Source of the DNA: Paramecium octaurelia
Taxonomy: Eukaryota; Ciliophora; Oligohymenophorea; Peniculida; Parameciidae
DNA: 64,000 bases
Assembly: GCA_905182995.1 (NCBI GenBank)
Contig: CAJJDP010000032.1
Location: forward strand, 495,221 to 559,220
Reading direction: 5' to 3'
Position 1 is the first letter of the stretch. The number at the start of each line of letters is the position of its first letter. Position numbers and translations under genes: made by a program. Shown in pieces: positions 32,836-45,551 of this stretch. Below the pieces are notes generated by a model. The model ran no database searches and had not been told where the DNA came from. It was given only the letters and a program-made list of their open reading frames with translations.

Positions 32836-35800
32836 ATGTATATCTATAAAGCAGGGATAGTGCTGTTAATGTTCGGAGTTGGATAATGTGAAGATCAACC
32901 AATTTCAGCCAGTTCAGACATTAGTGGAACAGCATTGTCAGTGTTCTTTATATTCTTTTTTTTGGGGATTGGATCATTCATGAAGGAGATCAATAAGAAA
33001 TTAAAGGTAAAGTATATGGCAAATGACGTAGATTCCATTTTCTCCAATGCTGTTTGTTTTGGGATTGTTTTTCGGATTTTATTGGGATTCATTGGGGATC
33101 ATCGGTCAAAGTTGCAAAAAGATCAGCGAAATTGAGCCGGTACTAATTTAGGGATGTATGTTATCAGATCGGAGTGTTGTTGATTTTTCTACCAACGTTA
33201 ATTTATGAATCTGGGTACAACTTCGATTGGCACTTATTCAAGAGACTATTTGCTTAGACTGCAATATTGGCATTTCCCTGTGTGATAATATTATCTACAT
33301 TATTGTAATTGTCGGTAAAAGTATTACTAAACTATGGGGATGACTATTTCACTTGGGAAAGCGCATTCATGTTTGGAGCAATGTTGAGTTGTACTGATAC
33401 CGTTGCAGTGTTGGCGTTATTGAAAGAGAGTGGAGCATAGAAGAGATTTTAGAGTTTGATAGAAGGAGAGAGTTTATTGAATGACGGAGCATGCGTGATG
33501 TTGTTTTAGATATCCTATGGAATTGTGAGGGGAAGATCAGCATCAGCATTTGATGTTGGGTCTTTATTTTTTACGTTATGCGTAGGTGGCACATTGATTG
33601 GATTAATATTTGGAATGGCATGTGTGTATTGGATAAAGAAGATAGCAAATGACGAGATCCTAGTATTGAATATAACAATAGTCTCTGCCTTTCTAGTGTA
33701 TTTCATATCTGAGAATGTTGATTTTGGAGTGCACATATCCGGGGTCTTAGGGTTGGTGTCATTGAGTTTATTTATGGCTGCGTTTGGAAGATCCCGTATA
33801 TCTCATGAGGCTGACCACGCATTAAGAGAGTTTTGGGAATACGTTGTATTTGCAAGTGAGGTCATCATTTTCATCTTGGGTGGAATCATTGCAGGAATCA
33901 GAGTATTCAAGGATGAAAGTGAAATAACATAATTGGATTTCTACAAAATGATTGCTCTTTGGTGGTGTTTAATGGGTTGCAGATTCATCTCCATTGCAGT
34001 ATTCTACCCTTGGCTGAATAAACTGGGATATGGATTGTCATGGTCCTAGATACTGGTCTTAACATATGGTGGATTGAGAGGATCAATTGGTATTGCCTTT
34101 GCTTTGATCGTTGCAAAGGATGAATCATTACCGACTAAATGGAGAGACATCATCCTATTTCATATGTCTGGCATTGCAGTTTGCACTCTAGTTGTTAATG
34201 GTACTACTCTCTCTTTGTTGATCAAATTGTTGGGTCTGTCTACTTAATCAGATATAAGAGAAAAGATTTATTCTAATTTCTTAACTAAGTTGAATGAAGA
34301 GATAGACAATGAATGCAAAAAAAATAATGAGTTGAAATACTTAAAAGAAGCTGATGTCGAATATGTCAAAACTCTTAGTGGGTATAAGGTCTATTAATCA
34401 GATTGCAATAAGATTATTGATAAATTGGCTAAGCATGAAAAGGTGTAAAAAGAAATTCAGATGAAGAACATCCATCAGCCATTAATGGAAGACGAGGAAG
34501 AAGAAGAATTAGATCAAAATCTATTGACAGAAATCAGAAGAATCTTTCTTATGGCATTAAAAGGGATTTATATGGAATAATTTGAATCCAATCAATGTAG
34601 TCCTGATACAATTATTCTCTTGACGGAAAGTGCCAATTTAGATCTTGACAATGATAAAGAACACATGAATTCTTGGGAATTCTTGTAGAGTTAGTTTTCA
34701 GAAAGATACATTAATTTGCTATTCTATATGAAGGATAAGTTTCTAATTGGAATCCTAGCTAGAAATCACTTATTTTCATACATCTATACGATCTACGATG
34801 CTGTATCAGCCTATATTGAAGCGATTATAATCTTAAAAGAGGAGGCTTCACATTATCATTTTTCACAAAATCTACTGTTAGAAATCTTGAATGAAGTTGA
34901 AGATAACAAAAAGTCTGCAATTTCGTATTTGGAAGGATACCTCGAAGTGTCATTTCCTGAGATTTCAAGGGAATTACACACGAAGAAGGCTGCCTTTGAA
35001 ATTTTAGAATTTGAAAAATCTGTATTAAAGAACAACCTGCAATCCGGTTAACTGAATGATAAGGAATTTTTGAGGATGAAAAGGAATATTGATAAGAAGG
35101 TTAAAAATTTAAATGATTTAAACCCCCCTTGGCAAATGCCCTCATTAATTGACATACTTACGCAACACGAGTTGTTTAAATTGCTTACATAACCAAACAT
35201 ACTTAAATTGTTAGAAGGTTCTAGAGAGGATTCCTTTGGTAGAGATCAACTGATTTTTAAAGAGGGAGACAGAGCAAGTGAGATTTGCATCATTACTCGA
35301 GGGGCTGGTAACGAGTTTAGTGATAGATCAAAGATAAGAGAAAGAAGAGCGTTGAATGAGGCGACCCCAATTTATATGTTGGTTGCTCCTTCTATCAGAT
35401 ATTAGACATCATTGGTGGCTGATTGTGTCATCAATGCCACCTTTATCAAGATCCAAACATTGCAAATGATCATGAAATAAATCCCAGAATTTGAAGAAGC
35501 CATATGGAGAAACTCAATACCTCTTTTGTGTAGGATATACAGTGACCAACTTAAGCCTTTATGCAATTTAAAAATCAATTAGATTGCAGAAATCGTCTCT
35601 AAGTCAGTGTTCCAGAAGATAAAAAAAAATTAATTGATCAGATTTGAATAGGGTGGAATACTGTTGAAAGGTATTAGCTACTTTGAATATTCATAGGTAC
35701 ATTGTGTGAGGGTAAGGAGAGCATTTAGGAGGCGTCATCGGAGGATGAGGATGCTTTAAAAAACTCAGGGGAGGATTAGGATTCTACTTAGAAGGATGCT

Positions 35801-35992
35801 CTGTGTTTGATCAGTCCAACTTCTTCACCTTTGAGGGCTAGAACTGGAATAATAGTGTTATTATTCAAGCAGTATTAGATGCTTGAATAATATAATCAGT
35901 TGAATCAGAACATAAACGAAGGAGCAAAATCTTCAAATAGAAGATCAAGCAAGTCAGATTTATAGAAAAGATCCTTAACGGTGGTGCATTGA
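32836..35992 (+). CDS. SOS1/SLC9C-like Na+/H+ exchanger with degenerate cyclic-nucleotide-binding-like region
   Basis: This is a plasma-membrane Na+/H+ antiporter of the NHA/NHE superfamily. Three introns (25, 28 and 26 nt; the first at 33007-33031) give 1,025 aa. The start MYIYKAGIVLLMFGVGQC looks like a signal peptide; an in-frame ATG at 32869 is an alternative. The exchanger core shows MFGAMLSCTDTVAVLALL, then LIEGESLLNDGACVMLF with the ion-site N-D pair, then TYGGLRGSIGIAFALIVA. The long cytosolic part resembles plant SOS1, including LHTKKAAFEILEFEKSVL and NPPWQMPSLIDIL. A CNBD-like segment follows (LIFKEGDRASEICIITRGAG), but the phosphate-binding cassette (the usual GE...R pattern) is not visible. 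No voltage-sensor domain is seen. Confidence 0.91.
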
Positions 35993-36029
35993 AGAGTGAG
36001 ATTTGATTTGAATAACTTTAATAAATTAA

Positions 36030-37716
36030 ATGATATTCCTGTCAACATTGATCAAAGTTGCCTCAGTGACAACTATACTGCTGGTGGCTGGTGGATCGAC
36101 CTATTATTATTGGCAAAACGATAATAGTAGTAAGGTGGAGACAAAAAATTTGAAGGGACATCACGATCACAGCACTCATTTTCTTCATGGTAAGATGGAT
36201 GATGAGGAGGTTCACATTTGCAATCACGGTCACTTCATAAAGGACATAGAAATTGAGGAGCCAGAACGATCAGCTGAAATTCCTTTGGAGGCTAGATTAT
36301 CACATGAACAAATGCTCATTAAAAATCATAAATAAGGAAATTGGGATACTATAAGAATAAAGACAGATTACTCATCATTTTAGGTATGATATTGACATAA
36401 TGACTTTAGGCATCATAACAATAAGCCGATTTCATTGAGAATAAGCTAGTAAGAGCAGCAACCGGATTTTTAAAAGCCGCCATTAAAGTGTATCCATCAT
36501 CGAAACTATTTCTGAGTGGATAATGTGGTTCAGTGACCATCCCAAGCTCATTTAAAAATGGAGTAACAGGCGTTGACTTGGTATTATTTGTCACAGCCAC
36601 CACTTCATAAGATACATGGGTGGCAAGAGCAGGTGCATGCAGATTGGATCCAACAACCCTAAGACCCACTGCAGGCTCATTGGAATTCAACCTTAAATAC
36701 TTTAATTAACTCGATTTCAGCAAATTAAGTGAAGGCAAATGGTTCAAGTGGATCTAAACAACAATCCACGAAGTTACCCATGTCCTTGGATTCAGTAGTG
36801 GTCTATTCCCCTATTACATTGACCCTAATACAATGTAGAAATTGGGAGTCAGTTAGATAGTTAAAACATAGGGAGGAAGAGATTGGATCATATTGCCAAA
36901 AGTAGTGAATGCAGTGAAGAGTCACTTTGGATGTTAATCAGCCTGGGGAGCTCCATTGGAGAACAATGGTGGTTAAGGAACAGCAGGCAGTCATTGGGAA
37001 AGAACTACCTTCGGTAATGAGGCAATGACTGGATCCGAATTCCCAGATTCGGTGTTCACTTTATTCACATTCAATTTACTTGAATCCACTGGTTGGTATA
37101 ATATGGATCACAAGTAATCTGAACCATTCAATTGGGGTAAGGATGAAGGATGTCCAATTGCCTAAGGACAATGTGCTAAGGGATTGAGAGAATTCTGTAC
37201 TGCAGGTAGTGAAGGATGTTCCTCTGATTTCACTGGTATTGCATCTTGTTCATAAAATGATGTCTTAACTGACGGATGCGGATATTGGAGAGCCTATGGT
37301 AACTCTGATTGTAGATACAACTCTGATTTCACCAGTCAATTAGCTTAATACGGTGGATATTACGGTAATGATGGAAAGTGTTTCTTAACTACTTTACCTA
37401 CCAAAATAGGATTCTAAGGAGTTGTATCCGACTGTTTTAAAGCAGTTTGTTAAGACAATGTAGTGACACTCACAATTTCCAACAAGAGTTACTAATGTGT
37501 TTCCTCAGGACAAGTAACCATTTTACATCTATATTTTAGACCATTAACATTAAATATTCTTATTATAGTGCAACAGTCACCTGTCCAGATATCAAGCATT
37601 TCTGTAACACTCAAAGAATTTGTCCCAATGCTTGCAGTGGAGTTGGTACATGCAGAGGAACCACCTGCTATTGTTGGTCTGGATACAGTGGAGCCGATTG
37701 TTCAGTATCCTATTGA
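36030..37716 (+). CDS. Leishmanolysin-type metallopeptidase (family M8)
   Basis: M8 enzymes are zinc endopeptidases, often at the cell surface. The start (36030, 37 bp after the exchanger stop) gives a hydrophobic N-terminus (LIKVASVTTILLVAGGSTYY), a signal peptide or anchor. Two 26-nt introns (36384-36409 and 37514-37539) give 544 aa. WVARAGACRLDPTTLRPTAG is typical of the family. The zinc site is H238-E239-V-T-H242 in HEVTHVLGFSSGLF, with the third ligand H313 in GSHWERTTFGNEAMTG. The cysteine-rich domain ends with an EGF-like pattern (CPNACSGVGTCRGTTCYCW). All catalytic residues are intact. It converges with the ABCB gene, with a 59-bp gap. Confidence 0.94.
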
Positions 37717-37775
37717 TTATCATCAATTAAAACAATATCAATATCAATATATATATATATATGTATACTGTCAAA

Positions 37776-40700
37776 TCAATTGGATATTCCCTACTCCAAA
37801 CTATAAAAAGCACCTTTTCTATTTGTTAGGCTTTAGTAATTTCCTTCTTCCACAATTTTACCATCTTTGAACACATAGATCATATCAGAATCCTAATTAA
37901 ATAATTATATGAATTACTTTGATTGTCGAGATTCTATGAGCAATTGCCACAGTAGTTTTTCCTTCCATTAATTTATTCAAACTCTCCTATACTAATTCTT
38001 CACTTGCAGCATCTAAGGCACTTGTAGCTTCATCAAGCAATAAAAAATTTGAGTCTCTTAGAATGGCTCTAGCAATAGCTATTCGTTATTTTTATCCCCC
38101 AGAGATTTAAGTTCCTTTTGGTCCTACTTGTCTTTCAAATCCCTATCCTCTTTATTTCTCACTACCCTTCTATTCTATTTGAGTTTCTTCAAATTAATTT
38201 TTAATAATGAAATCATAGGCGTTGGCCGTTTTAGCTGCATTCTCAATCTAGTTCATATTAATCGAATTTAAATTGTATTGAATATTCTCTTTAATTGTAC
38301 CATTAAACAGGACTGGTTCTTATGAGACGATAGCAAATTGTCTCCTTATATATCTAATATCATAATCTTTAATATCAATTCCATTGATTGTTATGACTCC
38401 TTGATCAGGTTCATAGAATCTCATCAACATCGCCATAAGAGTTGATTTACCACATCCAGAAGGACCAACAAAGGCAACTTTTTAACCTTACTTGATTGTT
38501 AGACTTAAATTCTCAAAAACATTCTTGTCTCTTCCAGCATATTTGAAAGTGAGATTATTAAATTAAACATCTCCTGCAATGGATTGTGCCAATCTTTTCT
38601 TTTATAATCTCACTTCCCTTTAGAATTCATCCTCACTATCCAATATTTCAAAGATATTCTTGCTAGCATTTTTAGCAGCTCCAATGTCTCCAGCGAATGC
38701 AGCATTATTTCCTGCTCCCATGGTAGCAAATGTCAACGAAAATATGGTCTTGAACATATCATTCACACTTAAATCAATATCTCTACAGAACACAGCTCCC
38801 ACATAAAAGATTATGGCATTCATAACGAACATATTCATCTATGAAAAACCCATAGCCAATCCTGCTTTGAACCCTTTGGATGTAGCTTACTCAAGTGGCA
38901 TTTACACCTTCTTCTCATAAATACCAAGGATAATCTATTCATTCCCAAAAGAGAAGACAGTCCTTATATTCGTGACTGCCTCCATAATTAGATTTCCTGA
39001 ATCCTTATAAGCCTCATCCGTCTGGGCTGAAAAACCCTGCATTATTTTAGCCTAAAGTACTCCAGAGATGAATGAAAATGGAGTGACTCCCAATGTGACC
39101 AGAGTCAATGCCCAACTACTCGTAAATGCAATGGTCAATCCACAAACCAAAGATGCCACATTTGCTAGATTAATTCCAATTATGGAGGAAGTCAATCCAT
39201 TTATTAGTTTACAATCAACAGATAATCTACTGGTTAATGTTCCTGCATTATTCTTGGGCTCATCAAAAAAAGGAATTGGCATCCTTAAGAGTTTTCTAAA
39301 TGTATCCGATCTTAATTTTAGTGTCAATCTTTCACCTACATAACTTAAACAAAAAGATTGGATAGTCCATAAGGTCAATGCACAACATCCAATTATGAAA
39401 AAGTATAACGCATTTTTATCTGCCTCACCTCTTACATAGGCCATCTTATCGCTTCTTTCTTCATCACTATAATTTCTAGGATTCGAGAGTGCAAGAACTG
39501 TGATCATATCCGATAGGAAAATTGAGAATATTGGAAATGTGCAACCATTAGCCATGGCTGCTAGAACTCCAAGGAGGAATTGAAATCTTTCTGACTTATT
39601 ATAACTGAATAATCTGCCCATTTAGGCATCGGGTTCCTTTTTGACTTCTACCTACTCCTTATCTTTATCTGCAACTTTATCATATTGAGTGTTTTCCGTC
39701 TGTCCTTTAACAATCAAATCTAATTCCTTTAATTACTTGAATTGATCTACTGCTTCCTCTGTAATATTTCTCTTGTCTGCAACGTTCATTTATATAATCT
39801 TCTGAGTGTTAGTTGTATCATTAGGTTTAGTAATACTATCTAATAGTATCTTTCTGCTTGGAGTTTGTATTTGTGACTGACTTAACTGCTCCTCCTCCTA
39901 TTTCTTTACTTGATTTTTGGCTAAAATCTCATATTTTCCATGTAAGTTCATGAGTTCTTAATGTGTTCCCATTTCAATTACTATGCCTTTATCAATAACA
40001 TATATCAGATCTGCATTCTAGATTGTACTCAATCTGTGAGCAATAACAATTGTGGTGATTCCTTGAGACACCTCATCCAAAGTCTCCTAGATTAATCGCT
40101 CATTAGTTCTATCTAAGGCACTGGTGGCTTCATCCAACAGTAAGACCTAGGGCTTCTTTAAGATGGCTCTGGCTATAGCAATTCTTTATTTTTATCCTCC
40201 ACTCAATTAGCCTCCTCCGATACCAACGTAAGTCTCTAATCCTTTATCCATTTTTTGAACAAAATCCCAAGCATTTGCTTTTTTTAAAGCATCTATCATT
40301 TCTCCCTCGGTTGCATCAGTCTTACCATACAACAGATTTTCTTTGATACTTGTTGCAAAGAGAACAGGCTCTTAACCAACCAACCCAATTCTACTCCTCA
40401 AATCTACAATATCTAAGTCCTTGACATCCATTCCACCAAACAATACTTCACCCTAATCACAATCATAAAATCTTTCAATTAATTGCATAACTGTAGATTT
40501 ACCACATCCACTCTCCCCCACCAATGCCACCTTTTTACCAGGAGGAATGTTCAAACTCAATCCATTCAATACCAATTGATCTGGTCTATTTGGATAATTA
40601 AATTTAATATCTTTCAATTAGATTTCACCATTGAAATTCAACAACTTTTTGGGATTGGGAGAATTATATATTTTAGGCTTACGATCTAATACCTCATACA

Positions 40701-41827
40701 TAGTAGCAGCTGCTGCTTAACCCTTTGCAAAATTCTATACGCATGGCCCTGCTTAACCTAAGGAGAATCCACCAGTAACTACACTAAAATATATTGTCAT
40801 CACATCTCCAACCGTATACACAGAATCCTAATTTGGATTGTATGTCTATTATATATATATGTGTATCCATTACTTGATCTGCTATCAATTTGGCTCCATA
40901 CCAAAATCCCAATGCATACGACCATAAACTAGCTGCCCATATTAATCCGATTGCTATGCCTACTCCAAAATCATATTTGGTTGTCTTATTTGCTGCACTC
41001 TACAACAGTTAATAGTACTTTTAGTGTTCGTACTCTTCGCCATCTAGCATTTTAACTGTTTTAATTCCATTTATTGCTTGTTCCGCTATTGCTCCTGCTT
41101 CTGCATACGCTGATTGTGTTGCCAATGTAGATTGCTGAATTATCACTGAAAACACAGCAGTTATTATAGATATAACTGGCAGAGTCGCTGTTATTACAAT
41201 TGCAAGTTACCAGCCCCTAAAATTATTTATTTATTCTAATACCAAATGTAACCATATAGAAAACCAAAAAATGTCATAGAAAATGTCATAATGAATGTTG
41301 GAACTTTTTCACCTATCGCACCTTAAACAGCAAACGATTCGTTAGCTACTTTACTATTTAATTCATTTGGATTTATGGTGTCAAACCATCCTACCTCTTG
41401 ATGCAGAATTGCTTTGAAATAATTTTTTCGAAATTCTATTCCCTATCTTTCTCCAGCTATCATCCAAGTTGCGAACATTGTAAATGACAATGTGCCAGTC
41501 GCAAGAGCTACCAATAGAAACCATCTATGTGAGGTTATATCTAATTTTATACATTGCACTCCATCCAGCCTATCTAACCATCTCATCTCCTGCCTCCTGA
41601 AATGAATTAACCATTGAACCAAAAATCAAAGAAAAGGAAGGAATGGCACCACCATTCAAAAACGCAGCAACTGATCCCAAGACCATCAGCACGATATCTC
41701 CATTTTTTGCGTATCTAAATAATTGAAAATATGGAATCATTTTTGGTTTCTCTCCTTCTCTCTATCCATTATCTCTATTCTCCGTCCCTTTAACCTTTCC
41801 TCCAGAAAGTCCTCTCTCTTCTTCCAT
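37776..41827 (-). CDS. ABC transporter, subfamily B (P-glycoprotein-like, full-length)
   Basis: ABCB full transporters export lipids or xenobiotics. The order TMD1 (about 41.75-40.85 kb), NBD1, TMD2 (39.6-38.7 kb), NBD2 is clear. The start at 41827 precedes [23 protein letters not shown]1 has [31 protein letters not shown] and [13 protein letters not shown]2 starts [23 protein letters not shown]2 likewise has the Walker motifs (SGCGKST near 38,450), the signature and AHRISTIK. The product is about 1,310 aa with several short introns, such as 28 nt near 41,545 and 25 nt near 37,900. Both ATP sites look functional. The NBD1-TMD2 linker is Q/E/K-rich. Confidence 0.94.
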
Positions 41828-42317
41828 GTTTGTAAAATTTATTTCTGAATTTCCTCTATACTAAATCTTCCCCTTTATTTATTCTTTGATTAATCTTTCT
41901 ATATAATGAAATCAAAGATTCCACCAAATTTTATAGAATCCCGCATTTACTGTCTCACCTACACTTTCTATAAATAAATTTGACAAAAAACCTAATTCAT
42001 TCTATATCATCAAATGAAACTCACAAATACTTGTTTAATCCAAAAATAAAACATTGAGTTAATTGCAATGCAAGATTTCAAACTCAACAAGGAATGCTAA
42101 GATTGATGAGGTATTTATTGATTGTTCAATTGGATTAATTATTTTCAAAAATCATACTACTCATATAGTCTTATAATTTATCAATAGTTTAGAATAATAA
42201 AATCATTAATTTATCAATAGTTTAGAATAATAAAATCGTTAAAACTAATTTAAATGGGGTTTAAAATTTACAAATATCACAATTGAAACTTACAAAATCA
42301 TAAGTTAATGAAAAAAA
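41828..42317. other. 490-bp spacer with a tandem duplication
   Basis: This stretch lies upstream of the ABCB gene and downstream of the ANTH gene. It is AT-rich with no coding frame seen. It contains a 33-bp near-perfect tandem duplication (42175-42240, listed separately). The ABCB promoter should lie here. Confidence 0.5.
42175..42240. repeat. 33-bp tandem duplication
   Basis: The unit beginning AATTTATCAATAGTTTAG is present twice in direct orientation with period 33, the copies differing at about one base. The near-identity in non-coding DNA suggests a recent slippage or duplication event. Confidence 0.85.
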
Positions 42318-43281
42318 TCATGACATCATAATAAAGGAAAGAGGTCCTTATGATGGAACAAAGAAATTGTCCCTTATTGAGGTGGTCCTATTAGGAGTTT
42401 GTGAAGCGGTTCTTCTGCGATTCGGACTGGGCTATAGACTTTTATGAAATTGCTATTATTAAATTTGAAAATCCGATTGCTCCTCCCAATCATTTGCAGA
42501 AGTGCTGAGCTTCCTTTGATTAACGCATTTTATGTCCAGTTTTAAGGCTTCTCTGTTAGGAACATTAAGCTTGTTTTCAAAGTAGCCATTCTAGATGGGT
42601 TGTATTTGCAAGGTAATTTTCTAGTCGATTTCGTCGAAATTGAGAGTATTTAGTTTGTAGAGCAATTCATCAGGAAGCTGGATCAATTTCCTAATCTCTA
42701 AAAATCTTTTAATTTATTTAATGGCTCTGATCCTTTTGGCATGGTCATCCTATTTATTTAGAGATTCGTATAAGAATATGATGTCGATTATTAATTTAAT
42801 TGTTATGCACTTTACTATGGGCACGTCTAACTTAAGAATGAGAACTTCAAGTTATCTATGCATTTTATACAGGATGTTGATCTATTCGTAATTATTAGAG
42901 AAATTCTTAAGGTAACTACAATAGAGAAATGCGACACTTTAGAGTACAGCATCAGCAGCACTCTTTTGCGAAAGTTCAATTGTTTTATCAGTCACATGGG
43001 GGCCTAAAAATTCTCTAAGCACATGAACCAAATAGTAGGACTTAAGAGCAGTGATGGTTTTTTGAGGGTGCTGCATCCTAAGAATGATTTTCTTGAGCGC
43101 CTCCTAAGAGTTTACATTGTTGAGTTCTCCATCAAGACATCTTGAAAGAATCTATTATAACTCTTTTTGGTACAAGTATGTGCTTCTGCTTTGGAATATC
43201 GTCAATTAGACATTTCAGCCATGAAGTCTCCACCATATCCTTATTCAATATTCGCATGTTTCGCTTGAAGTTGTTGAACAT
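42318..43281 (-). CDS. ANTH-domain protein (AP180/CALM-like endocytic adaptor)
   Basis: ANTH domains bind phosphoinositides and clathrin-coated membranes. One 22-nt intron (43152-43173) gives 313 aa. The N-terminus reads MVETSWLKCLIDDIPKQKHI, matching the AP180 'KAT...PPKEKH' lipid-binding region in layout. Then ALKKIILRMQHPQKTITALK and YYLVHVLREFLGPHV match the helices that follow. The C-terminal 60 residues are disordered, with PSPNRRR and DNFF; no obvious clathrin box or NPF motif is seen. The frame is also open upstream of the chosen ATG to a second ATG at 43356, so the start is uncertain. The ANTH assignment is by pattern and is good but not certain. Confidence 0.82.
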
Positions 43282-43385
43282 TTTTATTGAATATAAAATT
43301 ATTAGATTATTTACAAAGCCAGATTGGTATATAATATATAAAATACCTTTTTGCATTAATTAAGTCTTTTATATATATATAATAA
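43282..43385. promoter_or_regulatory. Divergent promoter region (104 bp)
   Basis: Spacer between the ANTH gene (-) and a small + strand ORF, with repeated TATATA runs. If the ANTH start is the upstream ATG at 43356, only 29 bp remain. Confidence 0.35.
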
Positions 43386-43670
43386 ATGGAAAATAAATAG
43401 TCCCTTTAAATTCATATAAACTTAACTTAGTTTATTTCAAAATAGCACAAAGAAGAGCAATCAGCAAAGTTATATGAAGATTGGCATCAGTTAATAAAAC
43501 AAAAATTATAAGGCAGCAAATAAGATGAAACTCGCAGATTAGTTTATGGAAGATTGTCAGAAACATAGCAAAAGAGTAGAAGACTTACGCCAAATCAACC
43601 AGTGTAAAAAGACCAGGACATCATCAAAGACATAGAAAACATAAAGTTTAGATTGCATAAAATAGATTGA
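43386..43670 (+). CDS. Small hypothetical protein, 94 aa
   Basis: Not recognised. An intronless frame of 95 codons from ATG to TGA has Gln encoded by TAA, TAG and CAA. The sequence is hydrophilic and largely helical (KEEQSAKLYEDWHQLIKQKL, ETRRLVYGRLSETQQKSRR). It is noticeably richer in charged residues than the surrounding spacer translated in other frames, which supports real coding. With only TGA as a stop, an ORF of this length could still occur by chance, so this is the least secure of the protein calls. A 5' exon cannot be excluded. Confidence 0.55.
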
Positions 43671-44210
43671 ATTATTTAAAGAAGCAAACCAACAAAAATT
43701 AAAAATTTTGAATGAATATTATTTGTATTCATTAGTATCAAACAATTATGTACTAATTAATATTAAGCAATCCTAAGAAAGAAGTATTAGAATATGCATG
43801 TAAAAACCTAGTTACTTTATTATGTTGCAATATTAATTTTATTAGTATTTTCAAATTTCATTCAATATTATTAGCTTTTTTTAATACGCTTTGCTAATAT
43901 ACATTAATCATTCAATAAATATATTAAAAATTATAAAAGATATTATGACGAAATTTATTCTAGCAAAAGTATCGATTTGGTTGTTCCCTTCTAATTCTAC
44001 CCATTTTCTAACATAATTCTATTTTGTCATACTCTTAAAAGTAGTTCCGATTTCATTAGAGTATCATGACATCATTATTTTTTGAGTTTGCAAAAATTCG
44101 AGTTGTGATTGCTTTGATCAAATTAATTTAGAATTAATGATCGGGCAACAATCAACATCAATCAGGGAAGCATGATGTTTAGATATAGTATTAAAATTAT
44201 ATATTTATTA
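43671..44210. other. 540-bp spacer, no gene seen
   Basis: AT-rich sequence between two + strand genes. Six-frame inspection showed only short, low-complexity open stretches. It should include the promoter of the VPS9 gene. Nothing else was recognised. Confidence 0.5.
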
Positions 44211-45465
44211 ATGGGGAACCACTATTGCTTTTAGTCAGAAAATCTCCAAGACACTTACAAATCGTAAATGGTAATTACTTGTATTATACTCAGACGCATT
44301 GGCACAGCGGGGTGGAAAAAGAAGTTCAAAAATTAGGATTTAATGTGAATGTGAGATCTGATCATCTTCACAAACAAAATTTTATGCAATTATATTCAAT
44401 CGTTAAACCCTAATATGAAGAAATAGTTACTTTGAGTACGTCAGAATCTCTTTTTGCAACAGAGTTTGAAAATATTAGAATGTCGAAGAAAACTCTGGAT
44501 CCCTTTAAAGAATTCAATGTTACGACTTTGGTCTAAGACTGTGATCCCTCTTTGTAAGAGTTTGAAAAACAAGTACTTGAATAACTTTCAACTTTAAATG
44601 GTTGTTTATTGGAAATTTTTCAAAGTTTTCGACAAACTTAACTGCCCAATAGTAGTAATTTATTGGATACATTTATTCTTAAATTTCGAGATTCATTTGT
44701 TTAAGTACATTATTCTTATAATTAATTTAGATCTTAATTCATTACTACAATTTGAATTTATTTGCTTAACTAAATAAATGTCATTTCTTGAACACCTCCT
44801 CTCTTTAATGTTTAGTATCCAATATGATTTTCAATGGCAAAGTTGCATCTCATGTTTATGAGGTCAAAAAGCAAGAACAGAAATAAGAAAACTAGAAAAT
44901 ACACAATAAATTGTCATTATTAAGAGAGAAAACATTGGCTGACTTTGGAATTTCCATTAAGTATTGTCTAGATTGTGCAACAAGAGAGTACATCTAGAGT
45001 AAATTATCCTCGAAGGTTAACACTTGTACTCGAAGTTCTTAGACTATTTAGCAAGATACTTTTGAGACACTGATAATAGAAGATGTCGATTCTACTTATT
45101 TACCTTCAAGACCATAGGCTAAATTACTTTAAGGAACATTTTTTTAATAGTCTCCGTTTTAGAATGCCATCGAAGCACTAAAATTAATTTAATTTCGATA
45201 AACACCTCATCATAAAGTTAAATAACTAGTCGCTTGTTTTAGATGCATTTACTCTGCAATCATAGACTATTACAATTATTATAAAAAACAACCGTCAATA
45301 ATAAGCACGGATGAAATGATACCTATATTTCATTATGTACTTTGCAAATCTTCACTTTAAAATCCATATACGCATTTTGAGATTATGCAAAAATACTTAG
45401 GCAATTTAGATGGCCTTGAAGGGTTCTACTTGGCCATTATGGAAGCATCATTCAACATAGCTTGA
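44211..45465 (+). CDS. VPS9-domain protein (Rab5-family GEF-like)
   Basis: VPS9 domains activate Rab5/Rab21-type GTPases in early endocytosis. Introns 44271-44293 (23 nt) and 44705-44730 (26 nt) give 401 aa. The C-terminal domain shows ACFRCIYSAIIDYYNYY, STDEMIPIFHYVLCKSSL (the conserved acidic-'lPil.Y' core) and LEGFYLAIMEASFNIA. The N-terminus MGNHYCFQ fits the N-myristoylation consensus less well (Gly2, Cys6), with Cys6 a possible palmitoylation site. A cysteine-containing helical region precedes the VPS9 core. The domain is assigned by pattern. GEF activity and the target Rab are inferred. Confidence 0.85.
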
Positions 45466-45551
45466 ACATATTTAATTTTTTTTGTATTTTTTTCTCTTTC
45501 CAATATATATGAATATTTTAAATATTATAGAATTAACAAAAATTGAAAAAG

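Noticed and set aside
37744-37765. AT dinucleotide run between two convergent genes, considered as a terminator or chromosome-end signal
   Set aside because: Short AT microsatellites are frequent throughout this AT-rich DNA. No telomere repeat or hairpin is nearby.
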